Positions 9,314 through 19,590 of a DNA stretch of 21,324 nt are shown one piece after another (positions within the stretch are counted from its first letter, which is position 1; each line of letters opens with the position of its first letter). Source of the DNA: Chara braunii (taxonomy: Eukaryota > Streptophyta > Charophyceae > Charales > Characeae); NCBI GenBank assembly GCA_003427395.1, contig BFEA01000423.1:1077301-1098624 (forward strand), in the 5' to 3' direction. The notes under the pieces were generated by a model. That model did not search any database and was not told where the DNA came from. It was given only the letters and a program-made list of their open reading frames with translations. A program made the translations under genes and the position numbers.

Positions 9314-10471
9314 TTGGGCAATCTGGCTAACAGGGGACGACCTCGATCTCGGAATGCGCATCGACGCGACCCCGTCGTTACCAGAAGCCGGTCTGCGGCT
9401 CGACAGGCGGTCAACATGAACGCTAATCAACAGAACCCGAATCCACAACAAAACCCCAACCAACCAATAAATCCTAATCAACCCACACCACGAGCACGGG
9501 CTCCCATGACGCCACCCGATCTCTATCTGTTTGACCTTGCACATCATCTTGTTGGAGCATGGCTGGCCACGCTCCGGGCTCAGCAGTATGATGATAACGA
9601 GGCACAGGTGAACATTCCCACTCGATTGGGGGGAGACGCTCATCATTGGTTCAACACCTATGTATGGGTAGATCTCACGACATTTGAGCGAGACTTTCTA
9701 AACCGATTTGATTATATTCACCCAGAACAAGCCCTTTTTATGATTAAAGATCGAGTTAAAAAATCCCTCGAGTCTGTCACCGAATACCGAAACAGGTTTT
9801 ATCGAATGTTTGTAAAGACTGAGCGAGGCGAACAAGAAGGAAGAGATTTGTTTATCGATGGGTTTCGCAGCAGAACGATGAGGGCGAAACTGCGAAAACA
9901 GTTCTCCCCCATCAATCACACGCTGCAGCAGATCATGGCAGTTGCAGAAGAAATGGAACGAAAGTTCGCCACAAGTTTCCTAGAAGTGGAAGACTATCCT
10001 AGGGAAGGAGACTCGTCCGAACTAGCGAGAGCTAAAGCTGAGTTGGCCGCGTTACAAAATAAATTCGAAAACATGGGGTTTGTGTCTGGCCCTGTCACCT
10101 ATTTGGAGCAGATTACTCCCAAATGACCCCGAGTGTGGTTACAAGCATGCCCGTTCCAGTGATGACACCACCCCCGCCACCAATCAAAAATCCCGCATGA
10201 CCAAATGAGTCTTCCGCCTTATTGGAACTAACCAAAACAGTGGTCAACCTGATTCAGGAAAGCAAAAAGGAACAATGGGAACACAATGCTCGAATAGAGG
10301 AGATGATGAGGTCAATGCGACCAATAGTGGTGCGTGCCGCCCCGATCAACACGGGCTGGCTTTGGCACCCCCTCCCGCCGGGGTTCCTGGCAATCTGAGT
10401 GTCTGTTACACATGTTATCAACCCGGACACATAGCCCGAGATTGCCCTCATCGGCCCCCACAACCACGAAT
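9314..10471 (+). pseudogene. gag: Element C gag, interrupted
   Basis: Gag forms the virus-like particle that packages element RNA. The frame from 9314 begins with TTG (LANRGRPRSRNAHRRDP), as in element B; the next in-frame ATG is near 9416. A low-complexity Asn/Gln/Pro region (NMNANQQNPNPQQNPNQP) precedes the capsid-like block: DLYLFDLAHHLVGAWLATLR, GDAHHWFNTY, FERDFLNRFDYIHPEQA, YRNRFYRMFVKTERGEQ and LRKQFSPI. A TGA at 10124-10126 (CGA in B) ends this frame. The C-terminal part continues with frameshifts to the CCHC knuckle CYTCYQPGHIARDCP at 10404-10448. Homology to gag stops near 10471, where the sequence switches to reversed integrase. Relative to B, a 147-nt stretch differs at about 30 positions, mainly third codon positions. 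Element C has no pol in the window. Confidence 0.88.
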
Positions 10472-10482
10472 CGGAGTTTTTC
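10464..10482. other. Head-on junction between + strand gag (C) and minus-strand integrase (B)
   Basis: Up to about CCCCCACAACCA (10456-10467) the sequence follows gag just after the zinc knuckle. From about GTTTTTCGCTTTTCTAACC (10477) it follows the reverse complement of the integrase N-terminal region (compare 2050-2085). The few bases between cannot be assigned. The point marks an inverted fusion of two elements. Confidence 0.85.
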
Positions 10483-10999
10483 GCTTTTCTAACCTACCCT
10501 CGACCCATCGATAATCCCGAACCCTTTCATTAGCCCTCCTTCGATCTTCCTTGGTGAAATCCTGGAGGGGGTTACCCACTAAGGTGGCAATCAAAGCGAT
10601 ATTAGTCCATACTTCGACCCTTCTAAACTTCCGGGTCTTCTTCAATCCTTCTGACGTGGCGTCCAAAAAGCGAGCCTCGGTCGGGATCTTGTCAACCCGA
10701 CACAAGGGGTACTACCATGGCTTACTGTCATTTCTGTATTGGATGCACGAGCCATGGGTTTGTGCGACACATTGTCGACAATCTATCCATTCCGCATAGC
10801 CTTCCCCGTTAGGACGCATGGAGGCCGAATATATGCGAGAAATAGCTTCGCAAAAATAGCAAAATTTATCAGGCAGGAAGAGAAGAGATGAAGAGGAGAG
10901 GGGAGAAAGACGGGTTATGAGATTACCTCCATCACCCATTGTCACCGGTCTGCTTCTTGCCACGTTGGAGAACTGCCACTTGTCCGTACTTAGGCCCAT
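10473..10999 (-). pseudogene. pol: Element B PHD finger and integrase N-terminal stub
   Basis: Read on the minus strand, the frame opens at 10999, overlapping the RNase H end. It runs through MGDGGNL and a Ser-rich lead to the PHD-type finger (10861-10700): FCYFCEA, WIDCRQC, THGSCIQY, then a TAG (10712-10714) and YPLC in place of CPLC, so the seventh zinc ligand is lost. After that the frame stays open through IPTEARFLDATSEGL, NPLQDFTKEDRRRANERVRD and YRWVEGRLEKRK, the region before the integrase HHCC domain, and is cut at the inverted junction. The catalytic integrase is absent. Its agreement with element A at 1624-2095 is high, which supports the finger as part of the family pol. Confidence 0.85.
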
Positions 11000-12563
11000 T
11001 CGCCGGTTCTGACTCCTTCCACGGAGTGATTTCCTCGCCCTTAGGTACTTTAGCGGGCCGATGTAGACGTATCAGTCCGTCTGCGTTGCCGTGTCTCTCT
11101 GTCTTCCGCTGGATGATGTTGAAGCCGTACTCCTGTAGTCGTACCGCCCAACGTCCAATCATGAGCTTCTTCAAGGCCAGCAGAGGCTCATGATCCGTCA
11201 CGAGGTGGAACTTCTGTCCGTAAAGATACGGATGGAAGTGCTGGATTCCCCAAACTACTGCATAGCATTCGCCTTGAGGTGCTGAATCATTCCTTCGTTC
11301 GTCCGACACCATTCGTGACGTGTACTCGAAGACGTGTTCGCGACCATCGTTCCCCTTCTGCGCCAAAATAGCGGAAATAGCCTCCGGTTGCCAGTCCGTG
11401 ATGAGAATGAACTGTTTCGAGGGGTCCGGTCGAATCAAAATAGGTGTCGTCGCCAGAGCGTCTTTGAGGGTCGCGAAAGCCTGCCCGCACTCCGTGTCCC
11501 AACTGAGAGGCTGGTCCTTTCGTAACAGGTTCGTTAGTGGTCGTGCAATCGCGGCGAAGCCTTTGATGAAACAGGGATAGTACGATGCCAACCCCAAGAA
11601 GGCTCGAACCTGCGTCAATGACCTGGGAACAAGAGTTTCTCTTACCGCCGCGACCTTTCTTGAGTCAGGCCGCAATCCTCCACGTGTCACAACGTAACCC
11701 GGGAACAAAATTTCTGAAAGGAAGAATTCGCTCTTCTCGAGCGCGATCATGAACCCAGCGTCTCTTAGCGCTCCCAACGTCCACTCGATGTGTTGTGCAT
11801 GTCCGTGATAGGTTTCCGAGTAGACAAGAATGTCGTCGATGTATACGATCACGCAGAAGTTGATCATTCCCTGAGTCAGCCGTATCTTGCTGTCGAAGTT
11901 TTGGAATGTCACGTTCATCGCTCGCTGAAACATGGCAGGCGTGTTACAAATTCTCATCGGAGACTGAACCCACTGCCACATGCCTTCAAACAATACGAAG
12001 GCCGTTTTTAGCCGATCTTCCTCTTTAACCAGAATGTGATGGAAGCCATGCCGAATATCGAACTTACTAAAATAATTAGCACATCCAATCGCATCCAACA
12101 AATCATCAATCCGGAGAAGGGGATACACATCTTTAATCGTGATTTCATTCAGTTTGCGATAATCGATGCATATGCGGATTGATCCGTTCTTCTTTGGTAC
12201 TAACACTACTGGAAATGACCATGGTCTGGTGGCGGGTTCGATCCAACCGCTTGCTTCGAATTCCCGAATTCGTTCGAGAGCTTTTTTTCGCTCTATCAGG
12301 GAATACCGGTAAGGCTTCTAGTGGATTGGGGAATGATTTCCCGTCCGGATTTCATGTTGAATGACCAACGACAAGCCGATGTCAGTGTCCGTCATGCTAA
12401 TCGCTCCCTGATACTCCGTCAGAATGTCCGCAATCAAACGATGAATCTCATCAGGTACGTACTGTGGCACTTGTAACTCGAAAAGATGATCCCAGATCCG
12501 TACGTCGATCTGCTTCATGCGTGCTTGTTTCGCCACATTGGGTGGTGGCGTGGAGATAAACAA
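10932..12563 (-). pseudogene. pol: Element B reverse transcriptase and RNase H
   Basis: This is the best preserved enzyme block in the window: 424 codons are open from 12206 to 10932. The same frame extends upstream to 12563 (VPQYVPDEIHRLIADILTEY, the pre-RT region), broken by a TAG near 12318. RT motifs are PKKNGSIRICIDYRKLNEI, FDIRHGFHHILV, SPMRICNTPAMFQRAMN, and an intact catalytic YIDD (11832-11843) followed by ILVYSETYHGHAQHIEWTL. In RNase H, LITDWQPEA retains the Asp that element A has lost. A 15-nt in-frame deletion relative to A follows LALKKL. The frame ends in a TGA after QTGDNG, the same place as in element A. Enzymatic activity is possible from sequence alone, but the element lacks integrase and a clean gag. 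Confidence 0.93.
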
Positions 12564-13420
12564 ATGGTCCGATCGTCAGGAGAACACCATGACCATCATC
12601 TGGGCGTCTTCCTCCCGGATGGCCACATGTCCTTCCGGGGTGATCCCATCGCAGATATCTTGCCATGGCACGGTTCTAGTTGCAATCTTTACTCCGAGCT
12701 CATCTGATTCAGCTTCGAGACGCCCAGGGGGTTCCAAAGAACTAGCTTCCGCCCCCAGTCACTGCTATCCGCATCCTTCGATGACGACTCATCGTTTGCG
12801 GAGTCTTCCCAGGTGATCATACGAAGAGTCCCCGCTATCATCGGCGAAACTCGCGGAACTGCGTTGATGGTAGTACGAAGAGTCGGTCTCATAGGTACAG
12901 CATAGGGCGTTCTTCCCGTATTTCGGAGGATGATTGACCGTCGCTCGAAATCCAAGTTCGCTTGCAACGCCACAAGAGTGGGAAGACCGAAAAGAACGTC
13001 GTAGGTATTTACGTCTAATACCACGACGTCTCCTAACGCATGCACCTTTCCTTATCGGAAAGCGACATTTGTCATTCTTTCCACCGTTTTAATCTTTTCT
13101 TCGTCTGCCGAAACGAGCTGATCCTTTTTTGTAAGCATGATCAGATCGTTTCTCCTGCCTTCCCTCTCAACTACTCGCAGCGAAATGGCCAGAATAACAA
13201 CTCCTGAATCAATGATCGCATTGTACGGAATTCTCCATATTTCAATATCGCATTCCGTCGATTTCCAGGGGATGGGTTTAATCCGTAGGAAATGATCGTC
13301 TTTCTGTATTAGTCCTACCCGTATTGGATCTGACGTGCCCGTCGTATTTTCATCCGGTGTGGGGCTTTTAGCCTTTACATTCGGTGTTCGAGCGAGGGTG
13401 AATCGCTTTCTATTCGCCTT
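12564..13420 (-). pseudogene. pol: Element B aspartic protease and linker to RT
   Basis: The retropepsin active-site motif appears as IIDSG (Asp-Ser-Gly codons at 13210-13202) in YNAIIDSGVVILAISLRVVE. The usual Ala/Thr after Gly is Val. The frame is continuous with gag, so gag and protease form one ORF. It is stopped by TAA (13054-13052, probably CAA originally) in VAFR-stop-GKVHALGDVVV. Downstream, the same frame carries NTYDVLFGLPTLVALQANLDF, the C-terminal half of retropepsin-like domains, to 12689. A frameshift then leads to the frame of the RT linker, which has a TGA near 12577 (VMVFS-stop). Protease would cleave the gag-pol polyprotein. Boundaries against gag are approximate. Confidence 0.8.
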
Positions 13421-14955
13421 ACAGTGTTGTAACATTCGCTCATTTGCTTGTTCGGAGATCGAGAGCAGATGGCCGATCGGAAGTGGAATCCGATGGTCCA
13501 AGGCTCGGATGATGTCGAGCACATCGATTTCCCTAGTGACGAAGGTGGGTCCTCCCGACTCCATCTCTTCTGGAGAAGGTCGCCACTCAACCACTTCTTT
13601 TTGTTCTGGCGCCGGTCTGATCGTTCCGATCATTCCGAGCCCCGGATAACCAAGCGATACGTATTGGTCCAGCGGGATGAGCTCAGCAGCTTCTTCCGCG
13701 GTAGCTAACGCGTTTCCTCCACCTTTTATTTCCTCCATCAGGGCTTCTATTCGTCCAGGTCCGTTAGCGATGGGGGCTGCTGCCATTGGTGCGACCGCGA
13801 CCCACTGTTGCGGGGGGCGGTGGGGGCAATCACGGGCTAGATGCCCTAGTTGATGGCATGCATAACATACGTTCAGATTGCTTGCGGGCCCTCCGAGAAC
13901 AGGTGCTGAGGCCAATCCTTGTTGGATCGGGGCGGCTCGTACTGCGATAGGTCGCATATTCCTCATCATAGCCTCCAGCCGAGCATTATGCTCCCGTTGT
14001 TCCTTTTTACTTTCTTGGATCAGACTAATTAGCGTTTTGGTCAGTTCAAATATGATGGTTGATTCATTCGATCGTACGGGATTCTCGATTGGTGGTGGGG
14101 GTGCCGTCATTACAGGTGTTGGTATCACGGGGGCGGGCATGCCCGTAATCACATTAGGTGCTGGTCGTTTGGGGCGTATTTGTTTCATATAGGTAACATG
14201 TCCTGATACAAACCCCATGTTTTCAAACTTGTTTTGCAACGCAGCCAACTCAGCCCTTGCCCTCGAAAGCTCGGACGAGTCCCCTTCCTTATGATAGTCT
14301 TCTCCTTCTAAGAAACTCGCCGCGAACTTCCGTTCCATCTCCTCTGGAACTGCCATGATCTGTTGCAGCGTGTGATTGATGGGGGAGAACTGTTTCCGCA
14401 GTTTCGCCCTTATCGTTCGGCTGCAGAGTCCGTCTATAAACAGATCTCTCCCTACTTGCTCGCCTCGCTCAGTTTTCACAAACATTCGATAGAACCGGTT
14501 TCGATATTCTGCAATGGACTCGAGAGGTTTTTGAACTCGGTCCTTGATCATGTAGAGTGCTTGCTCTGGATGGACATAGTCGAATCGATTCAAAAAGTCT
14601 CGCTCAAAAGTAGGGAGATCCACCCATACATAGGTACTAATCGGACGAGAATGTTTACCTGAGCTTCGTTATCATCGTACTGCTGCGCCCGAAGCGTGGC
14701 TAACCATGCTCCAGCAAGATGATGCACAGGGTCGAACATATAAAGATCAGGTGGTGTCATGGGAGCCCTTGCCCGTGGGGCGGGTTGATTATGATTTTGT
14801 TGTTGATTGACATTCTGCTGCTGTGGGTTCGGATTCTGTGGATTAGCGTTCATGTTGGCTGCCCGTCGATTAGCGGATCTACTTCGGGTGATGAAGGGGT
14901 CACGTATATGCGCATTCCGGGGTCGAGGTCGCCCTCGGTTAGCCAGAGTGCTCAA
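13421..14955 (-). pseudogene. gag: Element B gag with capsid-like block and CCHC knuckle
   Basis: The N-terminal frame from 14955 starts with TTG (STLANRGRPRPRNAHIRDP) and includes an Asn/Gln/Pro stretch and DLYMFDPVHHLAGAWLATLR. A deletion of roughly 28 nt near 14640 (compare GGDAHHWFN in element C) shifts the frame. From 14623 the frame is open for 523 codons: FERDFLNRFDYVHPEQALY, YRNRFYRMFVKTERGEQ, LRKQFSPINHTLQQIMA, a coiled-coil-like stretch LSRARAELAALQNKFENMG, a Pro-rich linker, then CYACHQLGHLARDCP (codons 13867-13826), a classical C-x2-C-x4-H-x4-C nucleocapsid knuckle. It is followed by an acidic linker to protease in the same frame. One frameshift aside, this is a fairly preserved gag. 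Confidence 0.92.
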
Positions 14956-14986
14956 TTATCGTGCTGCCACTCCTAAAACCCGGCCA

Positions 14987-15006
14987 CGTGTCGGACTTCG
15001 ATACCA
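14987..15006 (-). other. Primer binding site of element B
   Basis: On the minus strand this reads TGGTATCGAAGTCCGACACG, with TGGTATC at the LTR-proximal end, the same position relative to gag as at 9271 in element C. The match to initiator Met tRNA is weaker (TGGTATCxxAG) through two changes. Confidence 0.75.
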
Positions 15007-16424
15007 ACCTCACGCCCAGCGCGACTTCCTGATCGGAGTAGAGTGTGGGTCTGGAAGTGCGAAAAGGGGTGTGCCAAGGATTTTTGGGAAAGTGGGGGTG
15101 GAGTCCCAGGTCAGAACTGAGATCTTCTGCGGCAGGGTTTTTCGGGGGCACGAGTGCAGTTTGGTGGAGAGGGCAGACCGCCTCTGGTCACAAGGTAGAT
15201 GGCATGCGCGGGTCATTCAAGGTCGGGCGAGCCACTGGTTCCCAGGACGGCGGTTTGCGGGAAGGTCCCTCTGGGGTGGGTGGGGTTCCGATGAGTCAGG
15301 TCGTCGGAAGTTGCCACGTGGCGCCGGTGGTCGCGCGTTCGGGTTAGGCCTTCGGGATTCCGGGGCCCTTTGGTTGCCGCATCGTCGGCAATTTCCGTAG
15401 GGCGTGGTGGGCCAGTATGGGGCTATGGCCTTCCACGGGACGATGCTAAGTCGGTGATACGGAAGAAGAAGACGGAAGAGAGGGAAGCTGGTGGAGATAA
15501 CGACAAACCCGGGGTGGGTAAAGTCGTGGGTGTGGTCCTGAGTGGGGAAATCACAGCACCGGTGGTCGCTAGTGGTGGCGCAGTGAAACTCCCTAGGACA
15601 CAGTTGATTCTCTGTTAGACAAAGGTATCTCTGTCGGAGGCTTTCCTCTATCCAAAGGGTGAAATAGTCCGGACTTTGAGCTCTCGGAGTCTGTCATTAT
15701 GTCATCGCAGAGCTGCGAGCTGCCTGGGGGCGGGTGTGTGCCGATTGTGATCACCGCGTGCGAGCACGTGCAGGCTGCGCGAATCGAGTCACGCTTGTGC
15801 GTGTTCGCACGGGATGGCCGTATCCAATCAAACAGTACTCCTGCAATTGATGAATCGACGCTCGGGGACACGTGTAAAGGCTCAGATCAGTTCGTGATTA
15901 CACGCGTCCTCGTGCGGCGTTCGGTGGGTCAGACATTCGATCGTCTAATCACTCCGTAATTTTCGAGCATGCAAGATGCAATAATCACAACAGCTCAATC
16001 CAAAGATAAGCAAAAACGAGAACAGGATTAACGATTGCACAAAATTCCTATCCTACTCAAGAAATGCATCAAATGTCCGAGATGGGAAATCGCGAGGACA
16101 AGGGTGAGCGAAAAATCAAATCCAGATTCCGAAAAACAGAAATGGGCGAATCACCCGGAGTCGAAATCAAAATTTATATACACGAGATAGGAGGGAAAAA
16201 AGACAAAAGAAACAGCAAATCCGCGTCCATCCACCTCAGCTCCCTCTCCCTCTCTCTCTCTCTCTCTCCGATGCGGACAATCCGTCGTCGCGCACCAACC
16301 CACGAAGCCGTCACCCCGCTTGGTCCTCCCGCACCCGTCAGATTCGCCCGCGCCCACAGTCCGTCGTGGTCCGCGTCAACCCTGCGCGTTTGGCACCAGC
16401 TCGTCGGGTCGCCCGACTCTTGCT

Positions 16425-16437
16425 CTACTCACCTCGT
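16425..16437 (-). promoter_or_regulatory. Splice-donor-like site in LTR of element B
   Basis: On the minus strand CGAG|GTGAGT, about 95 nt downstream of the TATA box, at the position of the sites at 6501 and 7720. Confidence 0.4.
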
Positions 16438-16525
16438 ACTTCGCTCGTGTGCCGACCCTCTCTGATTGCGCAACCCCGAGCTTCCAACAGCTGGTTAAGA
16501 GAGCTAACTAATCGCGCAGCCGGAA

Positions 16526-16547
16526 TTTATAGCGTGCATGCATGCGC
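16526..16547 (-). promoter_or_regulatory. LTR promoter block of element B (RY motif and TATA box)
   Basis: On the minus strand GCGCATGCATGCACG is followed by TATAAA (16531-16526). It is identical in layout to the block at 6388-6408. Confidence 0.6.
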
Positions 16548-17337
16548 GAGGAGCACGGAATTACAAAGACTTAGAAGGAGAGAAGGGGGAGGGATTGCCT
16601 ATGCCTGCATGGCCAGAACGTGGCGTGGGGGACGTAGCCGCTCTCCACGCATCGATCCGATCATGCAAACCGTGGCGACCAAAAATGCAGCAAAAGAAAG
16701 AGAAGAGGGGCGAGAAAGACGAAGCACAAGAAGAAAGATACAGTTGCAATGGCGCCAGTCCAAAATTACAGTTACACACCCGATTAAAGGCGCCGACTAA
16801 TCAGAATCCCGTTGCAGCCGCATAAAGAAGCGTGTAAGCAAAAGGCGCTGCGCGGCAAAAGAAAGTCCTAATTACAAAATTCCTAAATTCCGATCTAACG
16901 CAAAAAAGCAAAAAGCACAAGTCCCGGAAAGAAAGTCGAAATTCCGAGAGCCGTATAGGCTCGACAAGATTCGGAAAAGAATTCAAAGAAGAATTCGAAA
17001 AGGAAATTTAAAAAAGAACGAAGTAAAATTCCTGCGTGATGTCCGCGCCTAAAAAGTTCGGAAACCGAAACAAAAAAAAACGACGTCAACATTTATTATT
17101 CGCGTGCTCGGCGGCGCGCCAGCCATCCGCCCGATCAATCAATCGCCCATCCCGGGACTCACCCAACTCCGAACTCAACCATCCGAAAAAAAACGACGCA
17201 AAAAGTCGAAGAAGCGAGGACACCGATGCAATTTCCTTCCAATCCCCATCTCCCGCATCTGACCCAACCTTCCCAGCTTAGGACCCCTCATTGCAATCGC
17301 GCAGAAGGTCGCGCGCTACGGAAAGTGGTTCGTCACA

Positions 17338-18050
17338 ATACGCCTGTAATCCCCTGCCCATTGATACCCATTTTTTAGACTCCACCCTTTTTTCGTCCGG
17401 GCAGCGTTTGTGCTTCGCAGGGAGAGAAGGGAGGGAGAGAGAGTAAGTGAGGAAGAGAGTGAGAGGAAAAGCTGGTGCTTTGTTAGATCGGGAGTGAGGG
17501 TTTTGGACGGGGGGAGCTAGTATGTAGCAGCACGAGCCCCCCCCCCGTTTCCCAACCACCATCTTTCCTCCCCACCTGCTCTAGTTCAGTCCTTTTTCAC
17601 TCTGACTAAGCTTTCCTGTCTGCCCTTGCCGCCTGTTTTTTCTGTTTCTTAGTTTTGGTTTTGTGTTGGAGTCAAACTTTAGTCTGATTCTGTCATTGCA
17701 GCCTCAGTCTGTTTTCTTTTGGCCAGGCTGCTCTAAAATTTGCTGCCAGTGTGGGAGTGTGACATTAGGGTAGGACCGACGGAGGTCAGTGTCGAAAGGC
17801 AGGTGTCCTGGGGGGATGGCAGGGAGACGGTAGGGATAACCACTAGTGCCCCCCAGTGGCTCCTCCCGGTACCCTGACCAGGCACGAGGTTGGGGAAGGA
17901 GACGAGGACCATCAGCTCTTGGTTCCAGGTTTCGGGTCATGCTCACACCTGCTCAGTCAATCCTCTGGTTCCCAGAGCAATCAATGCTGGCAGGCATCCT
18001 CTATACACCATCCAGTTTTTTCTATGCATCATTCTGTATCAATTTCTGTA
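17338..18050. other. Non-coding flank right of element B
   Basis: No gene is supported. The stretch has a GA-rich part (17418-17470, containing GAGAGTAAGTGAGG), a run of ten C (17537-17546) and T-rich sequence at 17580-17700 ending in an acceptor-like CATTGCAG. These are compatible with an untranslated leader or intron of a host gene, but no adjoining coding exon is visible. Short ORFs on either strand show no domain or codon bias. Confidence 0.4.
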
Positions 18051-18701
18051 TGGGACGCTGGACCCGTTTTCCAGCAGGTGATGCTCCCCACCAATAGATG
18101 GAGCCTCTCCCCAGGTGCTAGCAATGTCTACGCTAAACAGCATCACTAGCACTGGTGGGTCTGTTTAAAAAAAAAAAAAACCAGGTGGTCTCAGAAAGGG
18201 TCCTCCCACGGACCCACAGACTGCTGACAAAAGGGTCACCAAAAGTACATTGGGTAGTGGGCCTCTCCAATGTGACCCGAAAACTGCCTCTAATTTTGGG
18301 ATTTAAGGTCACCAGGTCCCCACGTGAGTATGCCCTGAGTTTTTCTCCGAAATTGTTGAATGAGAGCGAGGTCGGAATGGACGAATGCTTGTCCTATACG
18401 CCGGGCGGGTTGTCTCTGGGCCTCGCCACACCAGTGTCGAAACCGTGAAATATTCGCCAGCTGTCAGACCATTTTCGACATTCAGGGTTTCTACACAAAG
18501 GCAGCGACAGGACCCCAACCCTGGCAGGTGTCAAAATCTGCACATTCTTTTTTTTTTTTTTTTTTTTGGCGAAAAAGCCCTTGTGTAAGCCCTCTATTCT
18601 GGCGGCCATAAGAGAACCGTCAGAATTGAGGTCTTATCTGCCAGGCTGGTCCATCTATTGGTGGGGAGCAGCACCTGCTGGAAACCGGGTCCACCGTCCC
18701 A
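18051..18701. repeat. Inverted repeat with 52-bp arms (18051-18102 and 18650-18701)
   Basis: The right arm, reverse complemented, matches the left arm at 49 of 52 positions (TGGGACGCTGGACCCG ... CCACCAATAGATGGA). The enclosed 547 bp contain a run of 14 A (18167-18180), a run of 21 T (18548-18568) and one inverted copy of the GTCGAAA-type module. The layout suggests a fold-back or MITE-like element, or two opposed copies of a retroposon with A and T tails. No protein is encoded. Confidence 0.7.
18167..18180 (+). repeat. A14 homopolymer
   Basis: Preceded by GGTGGGTCTGTTT and 65 nt after the left arm of the inverted repeat. A retroposed tail is possible. The T21 run at 18548-18568 is its candidate opposite-strand partner, 81 nt before the right arm. 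Confidence 0.5.
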
Positions 18702-18813
18702 TTAGTACATTCTTCACAACCTCCCTTCGGAGATGTTGAAACTGGACATGCTGCAGGTGGGCCGTTCCATTCCACACCCATGTCAAAACCAATTCTCTGA
18801 CAGATGTTGAACT

Positions 18814-18868
18814 GTTTTCGACATTTTTTCTTCGACAGTCTGTGTGGAGAAGAAAAAATGTCGAAAAC
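18814..18868. repeat. Perfect 20-bp hairpin, 15-nt loop
   Basis: GTTTTCGACATTTTTTCTTC (18814-18833) pairs without mismatch with 18849-18868; the loop contains GACAGTCTGTGTGG. It belongs to the GTCGAAA module array. It could be the symmetric core of a MITE or fold as RNA if transcribed. Confidence 0.85.
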
Positions 18869-19380
18869 TCCAGTTATGGCGCAGTGGTCTTCAGGTCTTT
18901 TTTTATTTTTATTTTTTATTATTAAAAGTCCAGGGTGTTGTAGAGGCCAGTTACTAGGCACACCTTGATTGCCGGAAGCAGTCTACCCTGTTCAGGTCCT
19001 AAGGCAACCTGGTCACTTGGTGGCTCATGATGCCTTAGTTATGGGGGCAATAGGCCCAGAGTCCCGTTGTAGGGTCGGAGTGGGGCTGGAGTTTAAGGGC
19101 CTCGCCACACCACTGTCGAAAACGCGGTTTTCAATAGTTTCTCTTCGCCACACAGGCTGTCAAAATTGGAGACAAGAAGAAAATTTGCAAGTTGTCAGAG
19201 AATGCTTCTCGACACCGCCTGTTGAAAGTTGTTGAATCCCCAGCCTGCTACTCCGATGCTTTCGACCGTGGACTTCCCTTCGAAATTTGGTGAGTGGGGT
19301 GAGGTCGGGATGGACTAATGTTTGTCATACCCTCAGGTGCTTTCGTCTTTTTCCATCTTGCAGTCACAAGTGTGTCAGTG

Positions 19381-19590
19381 CTGTGTGGCTAAAGGGGGGC
19401 AAACTGTCGAAGGGAGGCTGTCGAATTTATTCTGACAGCCGTCAAATTTTTTTGCCTTTCGACAGTGGTGTGGCGAGGCCCTAAGAGGCTTGCCACACAG
19501 GCTGTCTAAACTCAAAGAGTTTCGACATGTGTCAGAAAAAAATAGAAAGTTGGTGGTCGACAATTTACCCCCCCTTCGCCACACAGGCTG
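19381..19590. repeat. Two module copies in opposed orientation (quasi-palindrome)
   Basis: The copy at 19381-19485 reads forward (CTGTGTGGCTAAAGGGGGG to GTGTGGCGAGGCCCTAAGAG) and the copy at 19486-19590 reads backward (GCTTGCCACACAGGCTGTC to CCCCTTCGCCACACAG). They meet at CCCTAAGAGGCTTGCC. Both contain the TTTTT/CTGACA and GTCGAAA parts. The pair behaves as a roughly 210-bp element with inverted ends GTGTGGCxAA. Divergence between arms is considerable, so it is old. Confidence 0.65.

Larger units (their letters stand above)
15007..17337 (-). mobile_element. 5-prime LTR of element B
   Basis: About 2.33 kb, starting TGTGACGAACCACTTTC at 17337 on the minus strand and ending at the primer binding site. 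It carries single copies of the blocks that occur twice in 5601-9270: AATAAA (17097-17092), RY/TATA (16546-16526), donor-like GTGAGT (16432-16427), a CT/GA tract (16240-16267), TATATAAA (16180-16173) and AGGGAGTTTCACTGCGCC (near 15595-15575). It is unusually long for an LTR. The 3-prime end may lie slightly upstream of the primer binding site (a CA candidate near 15031-15030). ORFs here have no conserved counterpart and are not called. The flank at 17338-17342 (ATACG) does not match ACATA at 5596-5600. Confidence 0.85.

Noticed and set aside
16064-16825. Several overlapping + strand ORFs in the LTR of element B
   Set aside because: They lie antisense in a non-coding LTR, have no domains and are not open in both other LTR copies.
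5596-17342. Target site duplication for a composite 5601-17337 insertion
   Set aside because: The flanks ACATA and ATACG do not match, so a single insertion of the composite is not supported.
17780-17960. tRNA or tRNA-derived SINE promoter
   Set aside because: I looked for A and B boxes near GGTTCCAGGTTTCGGG but the spacing and B-box bases do not fit, and no cloverleaf could be drawn.
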